Shown piece after piece: positions 8,435 to 15,248 of a stretch of DNA of 33,781 nucleotides (its first letter is position 1; every line of letters begins with the position of its first letter). A program made the position numbers and the translations under genes. The DNA comes from a virus, in IMG/VR virus record IMGVR_UViG_3300013122_000362, positions 1-33,781 of that record; one strand, written 5' to 3'. The notes under the pieces are model-generated. The model searched no databases. It was not told the origin of the DNA and saw nothing but the letters and a program-made list of their open reading frames with translations.

Positions 8435-8659
8435 TCATTTGGCGCCCCGCATCCGGATCGCCTCGAACACCCGCCGCAAGGCGAAGGAACGGGCGATGCT
8501 CACCACGGTGAACACCGCGCCCATCTTGAGGTTCTGCGCCAGCGTCGTGTGCAGCCCGAAGATTGGGAAGATCAGGATCTGCGTGACGACCGCGACGCCG
8601 TAGCCAACGATCACGTTGGCAATGGACTCGACCAGCGACATGAGGCGCGACTGCTTCAT
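8435..8659 (-). CDS. Small membrane protein, DUF7220-like
   Basis: This 74-residue protein begins MKQSRLMSLVESIANVIVGY. It has a hydrophobic segment at about residues 14-33 and a second, weaker one at about 44-58, then a basic end (RRVFEAIRMRGAK), suggesting two membrane passes. It resembles the DUF7220 small proteins of Rhodobacterales prophages. Its ATG overlaps the remnant stop of the cytosine methyltransferase as ATGA, which shows that the two genes were once in one operon before IS-A separated them. Confidence 0.75.
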   Translation of the reverse strand: MKQSRLMSLVESIANVIVGYGVAVVTQILIFPIFGLHTTLAQNLKMGAVFTVVSIARSFALRRVFEAIRMRGAK

Positions 8660-8694
8660 GCCAGCGCCCCGTCATCCATCGGCCAGCAGTTCAG
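8656..8694 (-). pseudogene. C5-methyltransferase, fragment 4 of 4 (last 12 codons)
   Basis: Downstream of the IS-A left end the minus strand reads LNCWPMDDGALA then stop, with the stop overlapping the start of the DUF7220 gene (ATGA). Joined to fragment 3 at the shared dinucleotide CT (minus strand), it gives an in-frame ending ELSRLNCWPMDDGALA. The assignment is inferred from the junction and the operon overlap. Confidence 0.65.
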
Positions 8695-8869
8695 ATGCCG
8701 TAATGGGGCTCGGCGCGAGTCGGCACCGTCTGGGCATCTTGATGCGTGGTTTGACGTGTTGATGACTGGCGGCAGATAAGGTGTCGTTGTCCCTGACACG
8801 GCTGGCGTGTCGACGGGGTCAGGCCGCGAGGCGCGCCCCAATTCCCTGGTCAGGAAGAAGGACAACGAC

Positions 8870-9919
8870 ATGGATCTGTTTATTGCTCTTGATGTCTCGC
8901 TGGCAAGCACGGCGCTCTGCGCCCTGAATGCCCATGGCAAGGTGGTGAAGGAGGCGAAGGTCGACAGCGAACCGGAGGCGCTGATCGCGGCCCTGCGCGC
9001 GCTGCCCGGCGATGTTGTGGCTATGGGTCTGGAAGCGGGCCCACTGTCGCAATGGCTGCACCGGCACATGACCGAGGCGGGATTTCCGGTCGTGCTGCTG
9101 GAAACCCGGCAGGTGAAGGGCGCCCTGAAAGCGATGCCGATCAAGACCGATCGCCGGGATGCGGAAGGGATTGCCCGGCTCTTGCAGATGGGCTGGTTCC
9201 GGCCGGTCCACTGCAAGTCGGTCTCGGCGCAGGAGATGCGGGCCGTTCTGAGCACGCGCAAATCGCTCCAGCAGACCCTGATCAACCTCGAGCTTTCGCT
9301 GCGCGGCGTGCTGCGCAACTTCGGCCTCAAGATGGGGGCGGTGACGAAGATCCGCTTCGAGGCGCGGGTCCGCGAGCTGGTCGATGGCAACCCGATGCTG
9401 GAACGGGCTGCCGCACCCGTCCTGCGCGCCCGAGAGGAATTGCGCAAGGAACTCGCGGGGGTGGAGAAGCTGCTGCGCGATCTGGCCAAGACGGATCCTG
9501 ACTGCCGGTTGATGATGACGATGCCGGGGGTTGGCGCGGTCGTGGCGTTGACCATGCGGACGGCGGTGGATGATCCCGAGCGTTTCCGCTCGTCGAAAGA
9601 TATCGGCCCCTGGGCGGGCCTGACCCCGCGGCGCACCCAGTCCGGTGAGCGCGATGTCATCGGCCAGATCACGAGAGCCGGGGATGCCGCCTTGCGCACG
9701 GCGCTTTATCAGGCCGCGAATGCGGTGTTGTGCCGAAGCGCGCCGAGCTGGCTCAAGGCCTGGGCGCTGCGGGTGGCGGCGCGTCGTGGCAAGAAGCGCG
9801 CCACGGTCGCGCTGGCCCGACGGATCGGAGTCGTGCTGCACCGCATGTGGCGCGACGGGACGGAATTCCGTTTCACCCGCGATGAGGCCATGGCGGCGAT
9901 GACGCGACACACCTGCTGA
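8870..9919 (+). CDS. IS110-family transposase (IS-A)
   Basis: The 349-residue protein starts MDLFIALDVSLASTALCALN after AGGAAGAAGG. The N-terminal RuvC-like DEDD domain shows D in FIALDVS, E in VAMGLEAGPLSQWL and the pair D-D in IKTDRRDAEGIARLL. The C-terminal Transposase_20 domain is seen as RLMMTMPGVGAVVALTMRTA, with the later Ser-bearing RTQSGERDVIGQITRAGDAA, which supplies the serine of the composite active site. The open frame begins earlier (8807) but the ATG at 8870 fits the ribosome-binding site and family length. It appears intact. Confidence 0.95.
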   Translation: MDLFIALDVSLASTALCALNAHGKVVKEAKVDSEPEALIAALRALPGDVVAMGLEAGPLSQWLHRHMTEAGFPVVLLETRQVKGALKAMPIKTDRRDAEGIARLLQMGWFRPVHCKSVSAQEMRAVLSTRKSLQQTLINLELSLRGVLRNFGLKMGAVTKIRFEARVRELVDGNPMLERAAAPVLRAREELRKELAGVEKLLRDLAKTDPDCRLMMTMPGVGAVVALTMRTAVDDPERFRSSKDIGPWAGLTPRRTQSGERDVIGQITRAGDAALRTALYQAANAVLCRSAPSWLKAWALRVAARRGKKRATVALARRIGVVLHRMWRDGTEFRFTRDEAMAAMTRHTC

Positions 9920-10009
9920 AAGCCGTTCGGCAGGAAACCCAGAACAGGAGGAACAGGCCGGGCATGAACGCCATGGCTTGCCGAGGTCCCGACCGGGACG
10001 CGGTTCCCG

Positions 10010-10170
10010 ACGATGCCGCCTGGCGGCTTGCATCCGGACGCTGTCCGAGAGCGCAGTTCAGATTGGCACGCGGGAACCGCACTTGAACCAGGCATGGAGA
10101 GGCGGCCATCGCGCCGACCTCGGATGGAAGCAACATCCCGGGCCGGGAACGACCAGGCGGCATCCCAGAA
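10010..10170 (+). ncRNA. Predicted bridge RNA / seekRNA of IS-A
   Basis: The non-coding RNA-like region lies downstream of the transposase. It contains GCAGTTCAG (10053-10061), identical over 9 nt to the left insertion flank plus the AG core. It also contains GCGGCT (10023-10028), complementary to the core plus the right flank AGCCGC. Two segments match the element's own ends: ATGGAAG (10124-10130) equals the right IS tip plus core, and CGGCATC (10158-10164) is complementary to the left tip. The right target guide comes before the left one, as in IS-B. The ends of the RNA are not defined by sequence alone. Confidence 0.55.
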
Positions 10171-10345
10171 ACGTCAGTTCACGGGCCGAACCACACAGGC
10201 ATCGACGGATCGATCCGGCGCTGGCACCGCTCCGATCCATGACGTCTCCGCGCTGCCAGCGCCTTCGCGCCGCGAATGGGCAACCCTTTCGCGCTCGATT
10301 TCTTGGTGTCCATGGCGCTTGACTACTCCCGCCCCATTATGGAAG

Positions 10346-10513
10346 CCGCGAGAGTTCGCAGCGCATGCGCCGCAACCAGCGGGACCACTCCATTGCCACA
10401 GAGGCGAAGCCGGTCCACCCGGTGGGCCAGCCCATCAGCGCCTCGACGAACAGCGGGTTCAAGGTTCGGCGCGGCTCGGAGGTATTGCTCCCAGCCATCG
10501 GCGTCACCAGGAC
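10346..10513 (-). pseudogene. C5-methyltransferase, fragment 3 of 4 (motif X region)
   Basis: This frame reads VLVTPMAGSNTSEPRRTLNP and LFVEALMGWPTGWTGFASVA, then SRWLRRMRCELSRL. The NPLFVEALMGWPTGWT segment is the C-terminal motif of phage Dcm-like C5-methyltransferases. It is cut upstream by IS-B and downstream by IS-A, where the frame runs into the IS and stops within two codons. It is non-functional by itself. Confidence 0.85.
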
Positions 10514-10531
10514 CTTGTGTGGATGCCGCCC

Positions 10532-10788
10532 GGTCTGCAAGGGAATTTGCTTTCTTCTGTGCATTTGATCGAGTGCGTGCTTGTGTCAGGCCTGAATGTG
10601 CGGCCTTTCACGCGCCGCTGGCCGGTATGGTGATCCGCGGGGCAGGTCCAAATCTGGCGGACGAGCGATAGCTCTGTGTCCTGGACTGGTTTTCCCGACC
10701 CTGATCCTGGCGATCAATTGCCCATGAAGTTTAGCGCCTCTCCTTACATCCCCGACTTACCGGGTTCAGACGATGGACGGTGCGGTAG
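10532..10788 (-). ncRNA. Predicted seekRNA-type guide region of IS-B
   Basis: The 257-bp 3' non-coding part contains CCAGGAC (10678-10684), complementary to the right insertion flank GTCCTGG. It contains CCGCCAG (10654-10660), identical to the left flank plus AG core, and ACACAAG (10580-10586), identical to the IS right tip plus core. The order (right target guide, left target guide, then donor guide) and the shared CAGATT following the left target guide match IS-A. I could not find an exact right-donor guide; CACCAT (10627-10632) is a weak candidate. The transcript ends are unknown. Confidence 0.5.
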
Positions 10789-11820
10789 TCACGCCGCCAT
10801 CAACTGCCCCGGATCCCGATAGTTCTCATTCCGCGTCAGCATCGCCCAGATGCCGCGCGCCATCTTGTTCGCCAAGGCGACGGCTACAAGCATGCGCGGC
10901 TTCGTCGCCAGCATGCGGGCCAGCCATGTTCCGGGGCGGGCGCCCTTTTGGCTCGTCCATCGCACCACGGCCATGGCGCCGATGATCAGCAGCCGTCGGA
11001 TATCCTGCTGGCCCATCTTCGACGTGCGTCCAAGCCTTTGCTTGCCACCAGTCGAATTCTGTCGTGGCACAAGACCAAGCCAGGCAGCAAAGTTGCGGCC
11101 ACAGCCGAAGGTTTCCATGGGCGGCGCGAAGGTCTCAATGGCCAGCGCGCCGATCGGCCCAATGCCCGGCATGGTCTGCAGCCGTCGCGTCGTCTCCGCC
11201 GTCCGCGCGAGTTCGCCGATCCGCTTCATCAGCACGTCGATCCGTGCCGTCTGAGCGGCAATCTGCGAGAGCAGGTCGCGGCACGTCTCGCGTGCAAGCT
11301 GTGGCAGATCGGTCCCATCGTCGTCGAGGATTTCCTCAATCCGGCGAAGCTGGTGTATGCCTTGCGGTGCTACATACCCGAACTCGTACAGGTGAGAACG
11401 CAGGGCGTTCACCAGCTCGGTCCGCTGCTTCACAAGCTGCTCACGGGTCCGGAACACGACCGCTCGGGCCTGTTGCTCGGCGTTCTTGACCTCGACGAAG
11501 CGCATCGACGGCCGGGTTGCCGCCTCGACGATCGCTTCGGCATCAGCCGCATCGTTCTTCTGCCGCTTGATGAACGGTTTCACATAGCGCGCCGAGATCA
11601 GCCGCGTCACGTGACCAAGCCGCGCCAGTTCTCGCGCCCAGTAATGCGCTCCGCCACAAGCTTCCATGACAACCGTGCAACCTGGCTGCTCGGACATGAA
11701 ACGGTGGAATTGTGGTCGGCTGAGCTTCTTGCGGAACAGGACCGTCCCGTCAGCCGCCGCGCCGTGAAGTTGAAAGCTGTGTTTTGCAAGATCGACCCCG
11801 ATGATGATAGCCTTTTCCAT
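10789..11820 (-). CDS. IS110-family (IS1111 group) transposase (IS-B)
   Basis: The 343-residue protein starts MEKAIIIGVDLAKHSFQLHG at the ATG at 11820, after an AGGAGAAGGAGG ribosome-binding site. DEDD residues are visible in IIGVDLAKHSF, VVMEACGGAHYWAREL and QKNDAADAEAIVEAA. The phrase CGGAHYWARELARLGH followed by VKPFIKRQKNDAADAEA is the IS1111-group hallmark. The Transposase_20 domain is LQTMPGIGPIGALAIETFAP, and the C-terminal Ser-containing segment includes PRQNSTGGKQRLGRTSKMGQ. It appears intact. The frame is open upstream into methyltransferase sequence, but that read-through is an accident of insertion. Confidence 0.95.
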   Translation of the reverse strand: MEKAIIIGVDLAKHSFQLHGAAADGTVLFRKKLSRPQFHRFMSEQPGCTVVMEACGGAHYWARELARLGHVTRLISARYVKPFIKRQKNDAADAEAIVEAATRPSMRFVEVKNAEQQARAVVFRTREQLVKQRTELVNALRSHLYEFGYVAPQGIHQLRRIEEILDDDGTDLPQLARETCRDLLSQIAAQTARIDVLMKRIGELARTAETTRRLQTMPGIGPIGALAIETFAPPMETFGCGRNFAAWLGLVPRQNSTGGKQRLGRTSKMGQQDIRRLLIIGAMAVVRWTSQKGARPGTWLARMLATKPRMLVAVALANKMARGIWAMLTRNENYRDPGQLMAA

Positions 11821-11906
11821 GGATGCCTCCTTCTCCTCTCGTGGAACCAAGCACCACGAGCGTGGCACATGGCGCTGCCGTCGAGGAAGGGCGGCATCCA
11901 CCCCAT

Positions 11907-12550
11907 CTGGCGGCCAAGCAGGCCGTTCACCGGCGTGTTGGCGAGGCTCGTCGCCCCGTCCTTGTGATCGCGCGCCGTCGGCGTCATCCACAACCCTGCG
12001 GAATGGGTCAGATCGGCCGTCTTTCGGTTGCCCGCGCTCGGCTTGCAGACATCGTTCGCCATCGGCGTCGGCCAGAGCCGCAGCATCTCCGTCCGGTTGC
12101 CGCCACTCGAGCGGGTCCCGGAGCAGGCGCGCGGGGTCGGCCAACTCGTCGCCCTCGCGGATCGCGAGGATGAACAGCCGCTCGCGCTTGTGGGGAGCGC
12201 CGACTTCCGCCGCCGTGAAGAGGCCTGCCGCAAGGCGGTAGCCCATGCCGACCAGTCCGCAGGCGACTTCGGGAAAACCGAGGCGGAGATGATGGGCGAC
12301 ATTTTCGAGGAAGACGAAGGGCGGCTCGGTCTCGCCGATGACGCGGGCGACATGCGGCCAGAGGTGGCGCGGATCGTCCGCGCCCCGGCGCTTGCCCGCC
12401 ACGGAGAACGGCTGGCACGGATAGCCCGCAGTGACGATGTCCACCGCGCTGCGCCACGGGCGGCCGTCGAAGCTGGCAACGTCGTCCCAGACAGGCGCCC
12501 GATCCAGGGCCGCGTCTTCCATCCGCGCCACGAGGATGGCTGCGGCGAAG
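11907..12550 (-). pseudogene. C5-methyltransferase, fragment 2 of 4 (motifs IV-VIII), frameshifted
   Basis: The first part, in one frame, reads AAAILVARMEDAALDRAPVW, the catalytic motif IV TAGYPCQPFSVAGKRRG, motif VI FVFLENVAHH and motif VIII KRERLFILAIR. The second part continues in another frame with LWPTPMANDVCKPSAGN and WMTPTARDHKDGATSLANTP, then VNGLLGRQ, a run typical of phage Dcm-like proteins. The switch lies at about 12090-12160. The four fragments sum to 1009 nt, which is 336 codons plus one base, consistent with a single inserted base (or loss of two). It is flanked by IS-C upstream and IS-B downstream. Confidence 0.85.
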
Positions 12551-12562
12551 TATCCGTCTTGA

Positions 12563-13495
12563 TCAAGCGGCTTTTGCGTTCCATTTCCGGTCATCGCGCA
12601 GTAAGGCGTTCGCCAGAACGAGCAGCTTTCGCATGATGGCGGTGATGGCGACCTTCGAGGGTTTTCCGGCGTCCTTGAGGGCTTGATACTTCTGCTTCAG
12701 GTCCGGGTTGAAGCGCAGAGCCACGAGGGCAGGCATGTAGAGCGCCGTGCGAAGGCTGCGTCGGCCTCCTCGGATGCGTGCCCGTCCGGACCAGGTTCCG
12801 GACTGGCGCGTCATGGGCGCAAGACCGGCAAGGCTGGCGGCCTGTTTGTTGTCCAGCGTGCCGAGTTCTGGCATCTCGATCAGGATCGCCATGGCCGTCA
12901 GTGTTCCGATGCCGGGAATGGAAGCCAGAACGTCCCGGCGGCGGGACAGGCCGGGATCGGTGTCGACCAGGGTCGCGATCGCGGCATCGATTTCCTTCAG
13001 CTGAATGCCGATCTGCTTCAGGCGGGCGCGCAACTGGCGCTTGATGACGAGGTTCACGGCAATCTGTTCCCGGTTGGTCGCTGCGATGCGGTCCTTGACC
13101 AGAGCCTGCCGGGCGACACCCAACTCCCTGAGATCATGCAGGGTTTCGGTCTTCGCCGGTCGCCCTTCAAGATCGAGCACCGCGCCCATCCGCGCCAGGA
13201 TGGCCGCGTCGATCCGATCGGTCTTGGCCAATTCCCCGGTCGCCTCTGCGAAACGGCGCGAGGATCGGGGATTGACCTTGACCGCCGCGATGCCTGCCGC
13301 GACCAGCGATGCTTCGAAAATCCGGTGGTAGGGGCCGGTCGGTTCGAAGACGACCCTCACGGCTGACGCGCCGATCCAGCGGATCAGGGCAGCGCATCCC
13401 GCCCGATCATTCGGAAATTGCCGATGCTCGCGCGTGCTCAGACGAAAGGCATCAAGAGTGGGTTTCGAGATGTCGACGCCGATGGTATCATCCAT
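12563..13495 (-). CDS. IS110-family transposase (IS-C)
   Basis: The 310-residue protein begins MDDTIGVDISKPTLDAFRLS at 13495, preceded by AGAGGAAGAGG. DEDD residues appear in IGVDISKPTLD, VVFEPTGPYHRIFEA and LAKTDRIDAAILARMG. The C-terminal domain carries DVLASIPGIGTLTAMAILIE and the Ser-bearing PMTRQSGTWSGRARIRGGRR. It is shorter than the IS-A and IS-B proteins and of the IS110 group rather than IS1111. It appears intact and ends 13 bp before the element's right end. Confidence 0.95.
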   Translation of the reverse strand: MDDTIGVDISKPTLDAFRLSTREHRQFPNDRAGCAALIRWIGASAVRVVFEPTGPYHRIFEASLVAAGIAAVKVNPRSSRRFAEATGELAKTDRIDAAILARMGAVLDLEGRPAKTETLHDLRELGVARQALVKDRIAATNREQIAVNLVIKRQLRARLKQIGIQLKEIDAAIATLVDTDPGLSRRRDVLASIPGIGTLTAMAILIEMPELGTLDNKQAASLAGLAPMTRQSGTWSGRARIRGGRRSLRTALYMPALVALRFNPDLKQKYQALKDAGKPSKVAITAIMRKLLVLANALLRDDRKWNAKAA

Positions 13496-13496
13496 T

Positions 13497-13680
13497 GTCT
13501 TTTCCTCTTCCTCTGCTTGTCATCCGGGCCCAGAACCCGGGTATCCGTTCAGGACAGATGAAAAGACGGGGGCGATCACACTACGCCTCGGTGGTGAAGC
13601 ACCTGGTTTCCCTCGATCCGACCCCCGCCGCTGCCCGGCATATATGCCGTGCCAGGCAGCGGCTCCTTTATCGCAAAGGA
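13497..13680 (-). ncRNA. Predicted bridge RNA of IS-C
   Basis: The segment lies between the left IS end and the transposase start, where IS110-group bridge RNAs are encoded. In transcript order: hairpin TCCTTT-GCGAT-AAAGGA (13664-13680); a long stem-loop with 9-bp outer arms GCCGCTGCC/GGCAGCGGC; a GGGGG...CCCCC-closed loop holding GGGAAACC (13605-13612) and GGCGTAG (13581-13587); and a GTCTTTTC/GAAAAGAC-closed loop (13560-13567 with 13497-13504) holding CGGATAC (13541-13547) and GACAAG (13516-13521). These match the left target, the right target (one mismatch), the right IS tip and the left IS tip, each meeting the CT core. Confidence 0.7.
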
Positions 13681-13703
13681 GCCGAGGGAAGTCATAAGAC
13701 AAG

Positions 13704-13861
13704 GTTTCCCGTTCGACATGGCCCACAGCACGATATCCGGGGATGGCGATGGCGAGCCCGAGATCGAGCCCGCCCGCGCCGGAGCAGAGGGAGAGGCCGA
13801 ACAGACATGCGTCTCCGGCTCCGGAAGTGTCTCCGGAGGAAGGTAAAGCCAGGTCATGCAT
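13704..13861 (-). pseudogene. C5-methyltransferase, fragment 1 of 4 (N-terminus, motif I)
   Basis: The ATG at 13861 lies one base past the stop of the ParB-methyltransferase gene (TGACATG). The fragment reads MHDLALPSSGDTSGAGDACL, then FGLSLCSGAGGLDLGLAIAI and PGYRAVGHVERE. SLCSGAGGLDLGL is the S-adenosylmethionine binding motif I of C5-methyltransferases. IS-C interrupts it immediately after VERE. In an intact phage this orphan methyltransferase would protect DNA from host restriction; here it cannot be made. Confidence 0.88.
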
Positions 13862-13862
13862 G

Positions 13863-15248
13863 TCACGCGGCGGTCTTGCGCTTTCGCGCGGGTTCGGGGG
13901 CGGCGTCCGGGTCCGGCGTATCGGACCGGGCTTCGGCATCGTCGCCCAGCCTCTCGGTTCTCACCTGCGCGAAGGTCCGACCGTCGCCGTCAAGGATCGC
14001 GTCGCGGCCGGTCTCGGCCTGCCAACGTTCCACCGCAACATCGACATAGGCCGGGCTGATTTCCATCGCGAAGACGCGGCGGCCATCGGCTTCGCCCGCC
14101 ATGATCTGCGAGCCCGAACCCGAGAAGGGCTCATAGCAAAGCCCGCCGCGCGCGACGTGCTGGCGCATCGGAATGCCGAAGGCGTCGAGCGGCTTCGGGG
14201 TCGGATGGTCGGGCCGGTCGTCCTTGGCGAAGCTCGGCAGCGCCCATGTCGAGGCCAAGGTTTCCTCGGCGACCTTCGGGGGGCGCTTGCCCTTGATCCA
14301 GCCCATGAAACAGGGCTCGTGCTTCCAGAGGTAGTGGGACCGGGTCAGGACACCGCGGTCCTTCACCCAGATGATCTGCTGATGCACGAAGGCACCCGCT
14401 TTCTCCCAGCAGGCCTCCAGCATCGCCTGGCGGCGTGAGGCGTGCCAGCAGTACCAGGCGGCGTCCTCGGTGATCGCCTCTGCGACGGCGGCGGCGATGA
14501 AGCCGTCGTAGAGTTCCGCGCCTTGCGAACTGTCGTCCCAGGTTGTGCCGTAGGACGCCGACCAGTCCTTGTTCCGCGTCGGATGGTTCGAGCCGTCGTA
14601 GTCGACGAGATACGGCGGGTCGGTCGCGAACAGGATCGCCCGCTCGCCGTTCATCAGGCGGCGCACATCGGCAGCGCTGGTGCTGTCACCGCAGAGCAGT
14701 CGGTGGTCCCCGAGGATCCACAGATCGCCGGTGCGCGACGCAGGATTGCGCGGCGGCTCGGGGATGGTCACCGGCGGCACGGAGCCCCCGGCGCCACCTT
14801 CTTCACCGTCGTCTTCCGCGACGTAGGCCAGCAGCTTGTCCAAATCGCCGTCGGAGAAGCCGACGAGCGACAGGTCGAAGTCGTCGACCAAGAGTTCGTT
14901 CAGTTCCGCCGAGAGCAGCGCCTCGTCCCAGGTCCCGAGTTCCGTCAGCTTGTTGTCCGCGATCCGGTAAGCCCGGCGTTGTGCCTCGGTCAGGTGCCCG
15001 AGCACGATCACCGGCGCTTCGGTCAGCCCCAGCTGCGTCGCGGCCAGCACCCGGCCATGCCCGGCGATCAGCTCGCCGTCCTCGCCGACGAGGCAGGGCA
15101 CGGTCCAGCCGAACTCGGCCATGCTGGCGGCGATCTTCGCGACCTGGTCCGCGCCATGCGCCTTCGCGTTCTTCGCGTAGGGCTGGAGGCGCGACAGCGG
15201 CCACGTCTCGATCGCGTCCGGGGCGAAGCTCAGCGTCATGGTGGGCAA
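13863..15248 (-). CDS. ParB-like nuclease domain / DNA (N4/N6) methyltransferase fusion
   Basis: The 461-residue protein has an N-terminal ParB-like domain (residues ~10-100; LQPYAKNAKAHGADQVAKIA, then ELIAGHGRVLAATQLGL). An acidic Gly-rich linker follows. The methyltransferase domain has motif IV ATDPPYLVDYDGS and motif I CYEPFSGSGSQIMAGE, with HPTPKP between them; catalytic DPPY before the SAM motif is the beta-class order. It transfers a methyl group to an exocyclic amino group of A or C. ParB-methyltransferase fusions are common in phages as orphan, anti-restriction enzymes. The C-terminus is a Pro/Asp/Arg tail. It heads the unit that ran into the C5-methyltransferase. Confidence 0.93.
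   Translation of the reverse strand: MPTMTLSFAPDAIETWPLSRLQPYAKNAKAHGADQVAKIAASMAEFGWTVPCLVGEDGELIAGHGRVLAATQLGLTEAPVIVLGHLTEAQRRAYRIADNKLTELGTWDEALLSAELNELLVDDFDLSLVGFSDGDLDKLLAYVAEDDGEEGGAGGSVPPVTIPEPPRNPASRTGDLWILGDHRLLCGDSTSAADVRRLMNGERAILFATDPPYLVDYDGSNHPTRNKDWSASYGTTWDDSSQGAELYDGFIAAAVAEAITEDAAWYCWHASRRQAMLEACWEKAGAFVHQQIIWVKDRGVLTRSHYLWKHEPCFMGWIKGKRPPKVAEETLASTWALPSFAKDDRPDHPTPKPLDAFGIPMRQHVARGGLCYEPFSGSGSQIMAGEADGRRVFAMEISPAYVDVAVERWQAETGRDAILDGDGRTFAQVRTERLGDDAEARSDTPDPDAAPEPARKRKTAA

Larger units (their letters stand above)
8695..10345 (+). mobile_element. IS-A: IS110-family insertion sequence (IS1111-like layout), ~1651 bp
   Basis: The ends are inferred from three signs. First, subterminal inverted repeats at 8695-8709 and 10331-10345 agree at 12 of 15 bases, with TAATGGGGC identical. 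Second, an AG dinucleotide is present at both boundaries (8693-8694 and 10344-10345). Third, removing the element rejoins the methyltransferase reading frame. It carries one transposase gene (8870-9919) with 160 bp of leader and a long 3' non-coding part of ~426 bp. It is inserted near the 3' end of the C5-methyltransferase gene, in the opposite orientation to that gene. The exact boundary is uncertain by a base or two. Confidence 0.8.
10514..11906 (-). mobile_element. IS-B: IS110-family, IS1111-group insertion sequence, ~1393 bp
   Basis: A 13-bp perfect inverted repeat marks the ends: GTGGATGCCGCCC at the transposase 5' side (11889-11901, minus strand) and GGGCGGCATCCAC at the 3' side (10519-10531). 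Each lies 5 bases from the inferred tip, which is the subterminal-repeat habit of the IS1111 group. An AG dinucleotide is shared at the two junctions (11907-11908 and 10514-10515). Removing the element joins CGCCAG to GTCCTG and restores the methyltransferase frame (GRQVLVTP). The transposase lies in the same orientation as the broken gene. Confidence 0.82.
12549..13701 (-). mobile_element. IS-C: IS110-group insertion sequence, ~1153 bp
   Basis: The boundaries are deduced from the broken gene. Upstream, the methyltransferase reads GGGAAAC-CT, and the element then begins TGTCTTATGAC. Downstream, the element ends CGGATA, then CT-TCGCCGCAG resumes the gene. Removing it at the shared CT gives GAA-ACC-TTC-GCC-GCA, in frame as ETFAA. 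There are no clear terminal inverted repeats, as is normal for the IS110 group. It holds a transposase gene (12563-13495) and ~206 bp of 5' non-coding sequence that carries a predicted bridge RNA. The boundary is ambiguous by one base because CTT is present at both sides. Confidence 0.83.

Noticed and set aside
8656-9699. 347-residue minus-strand frame
   Set aside because: Almost all is antisense to the IS-A transposase; only the last 12 codons are meaningful, as the tail of the broken methyltransferase.
10789-12594. A 601-residue methyltransferase-transposase fusion protein
   Set aside because: The reading is continuous by chance. The N-terminal half is the C5-methyltransferase remnant, the last part of it is in the wrong frame, and the IS-B transposase has its own start and ribosome-binding site at 11820.
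13628-13664. Transcription terminator at the strong GCCGCTGCC/GGCAGCGGC stem
   Set aside because: It lies inside the IS-C left end and has no T-run; its place and the neighbouring guide matches fit a bridge RNA stem-loop better.
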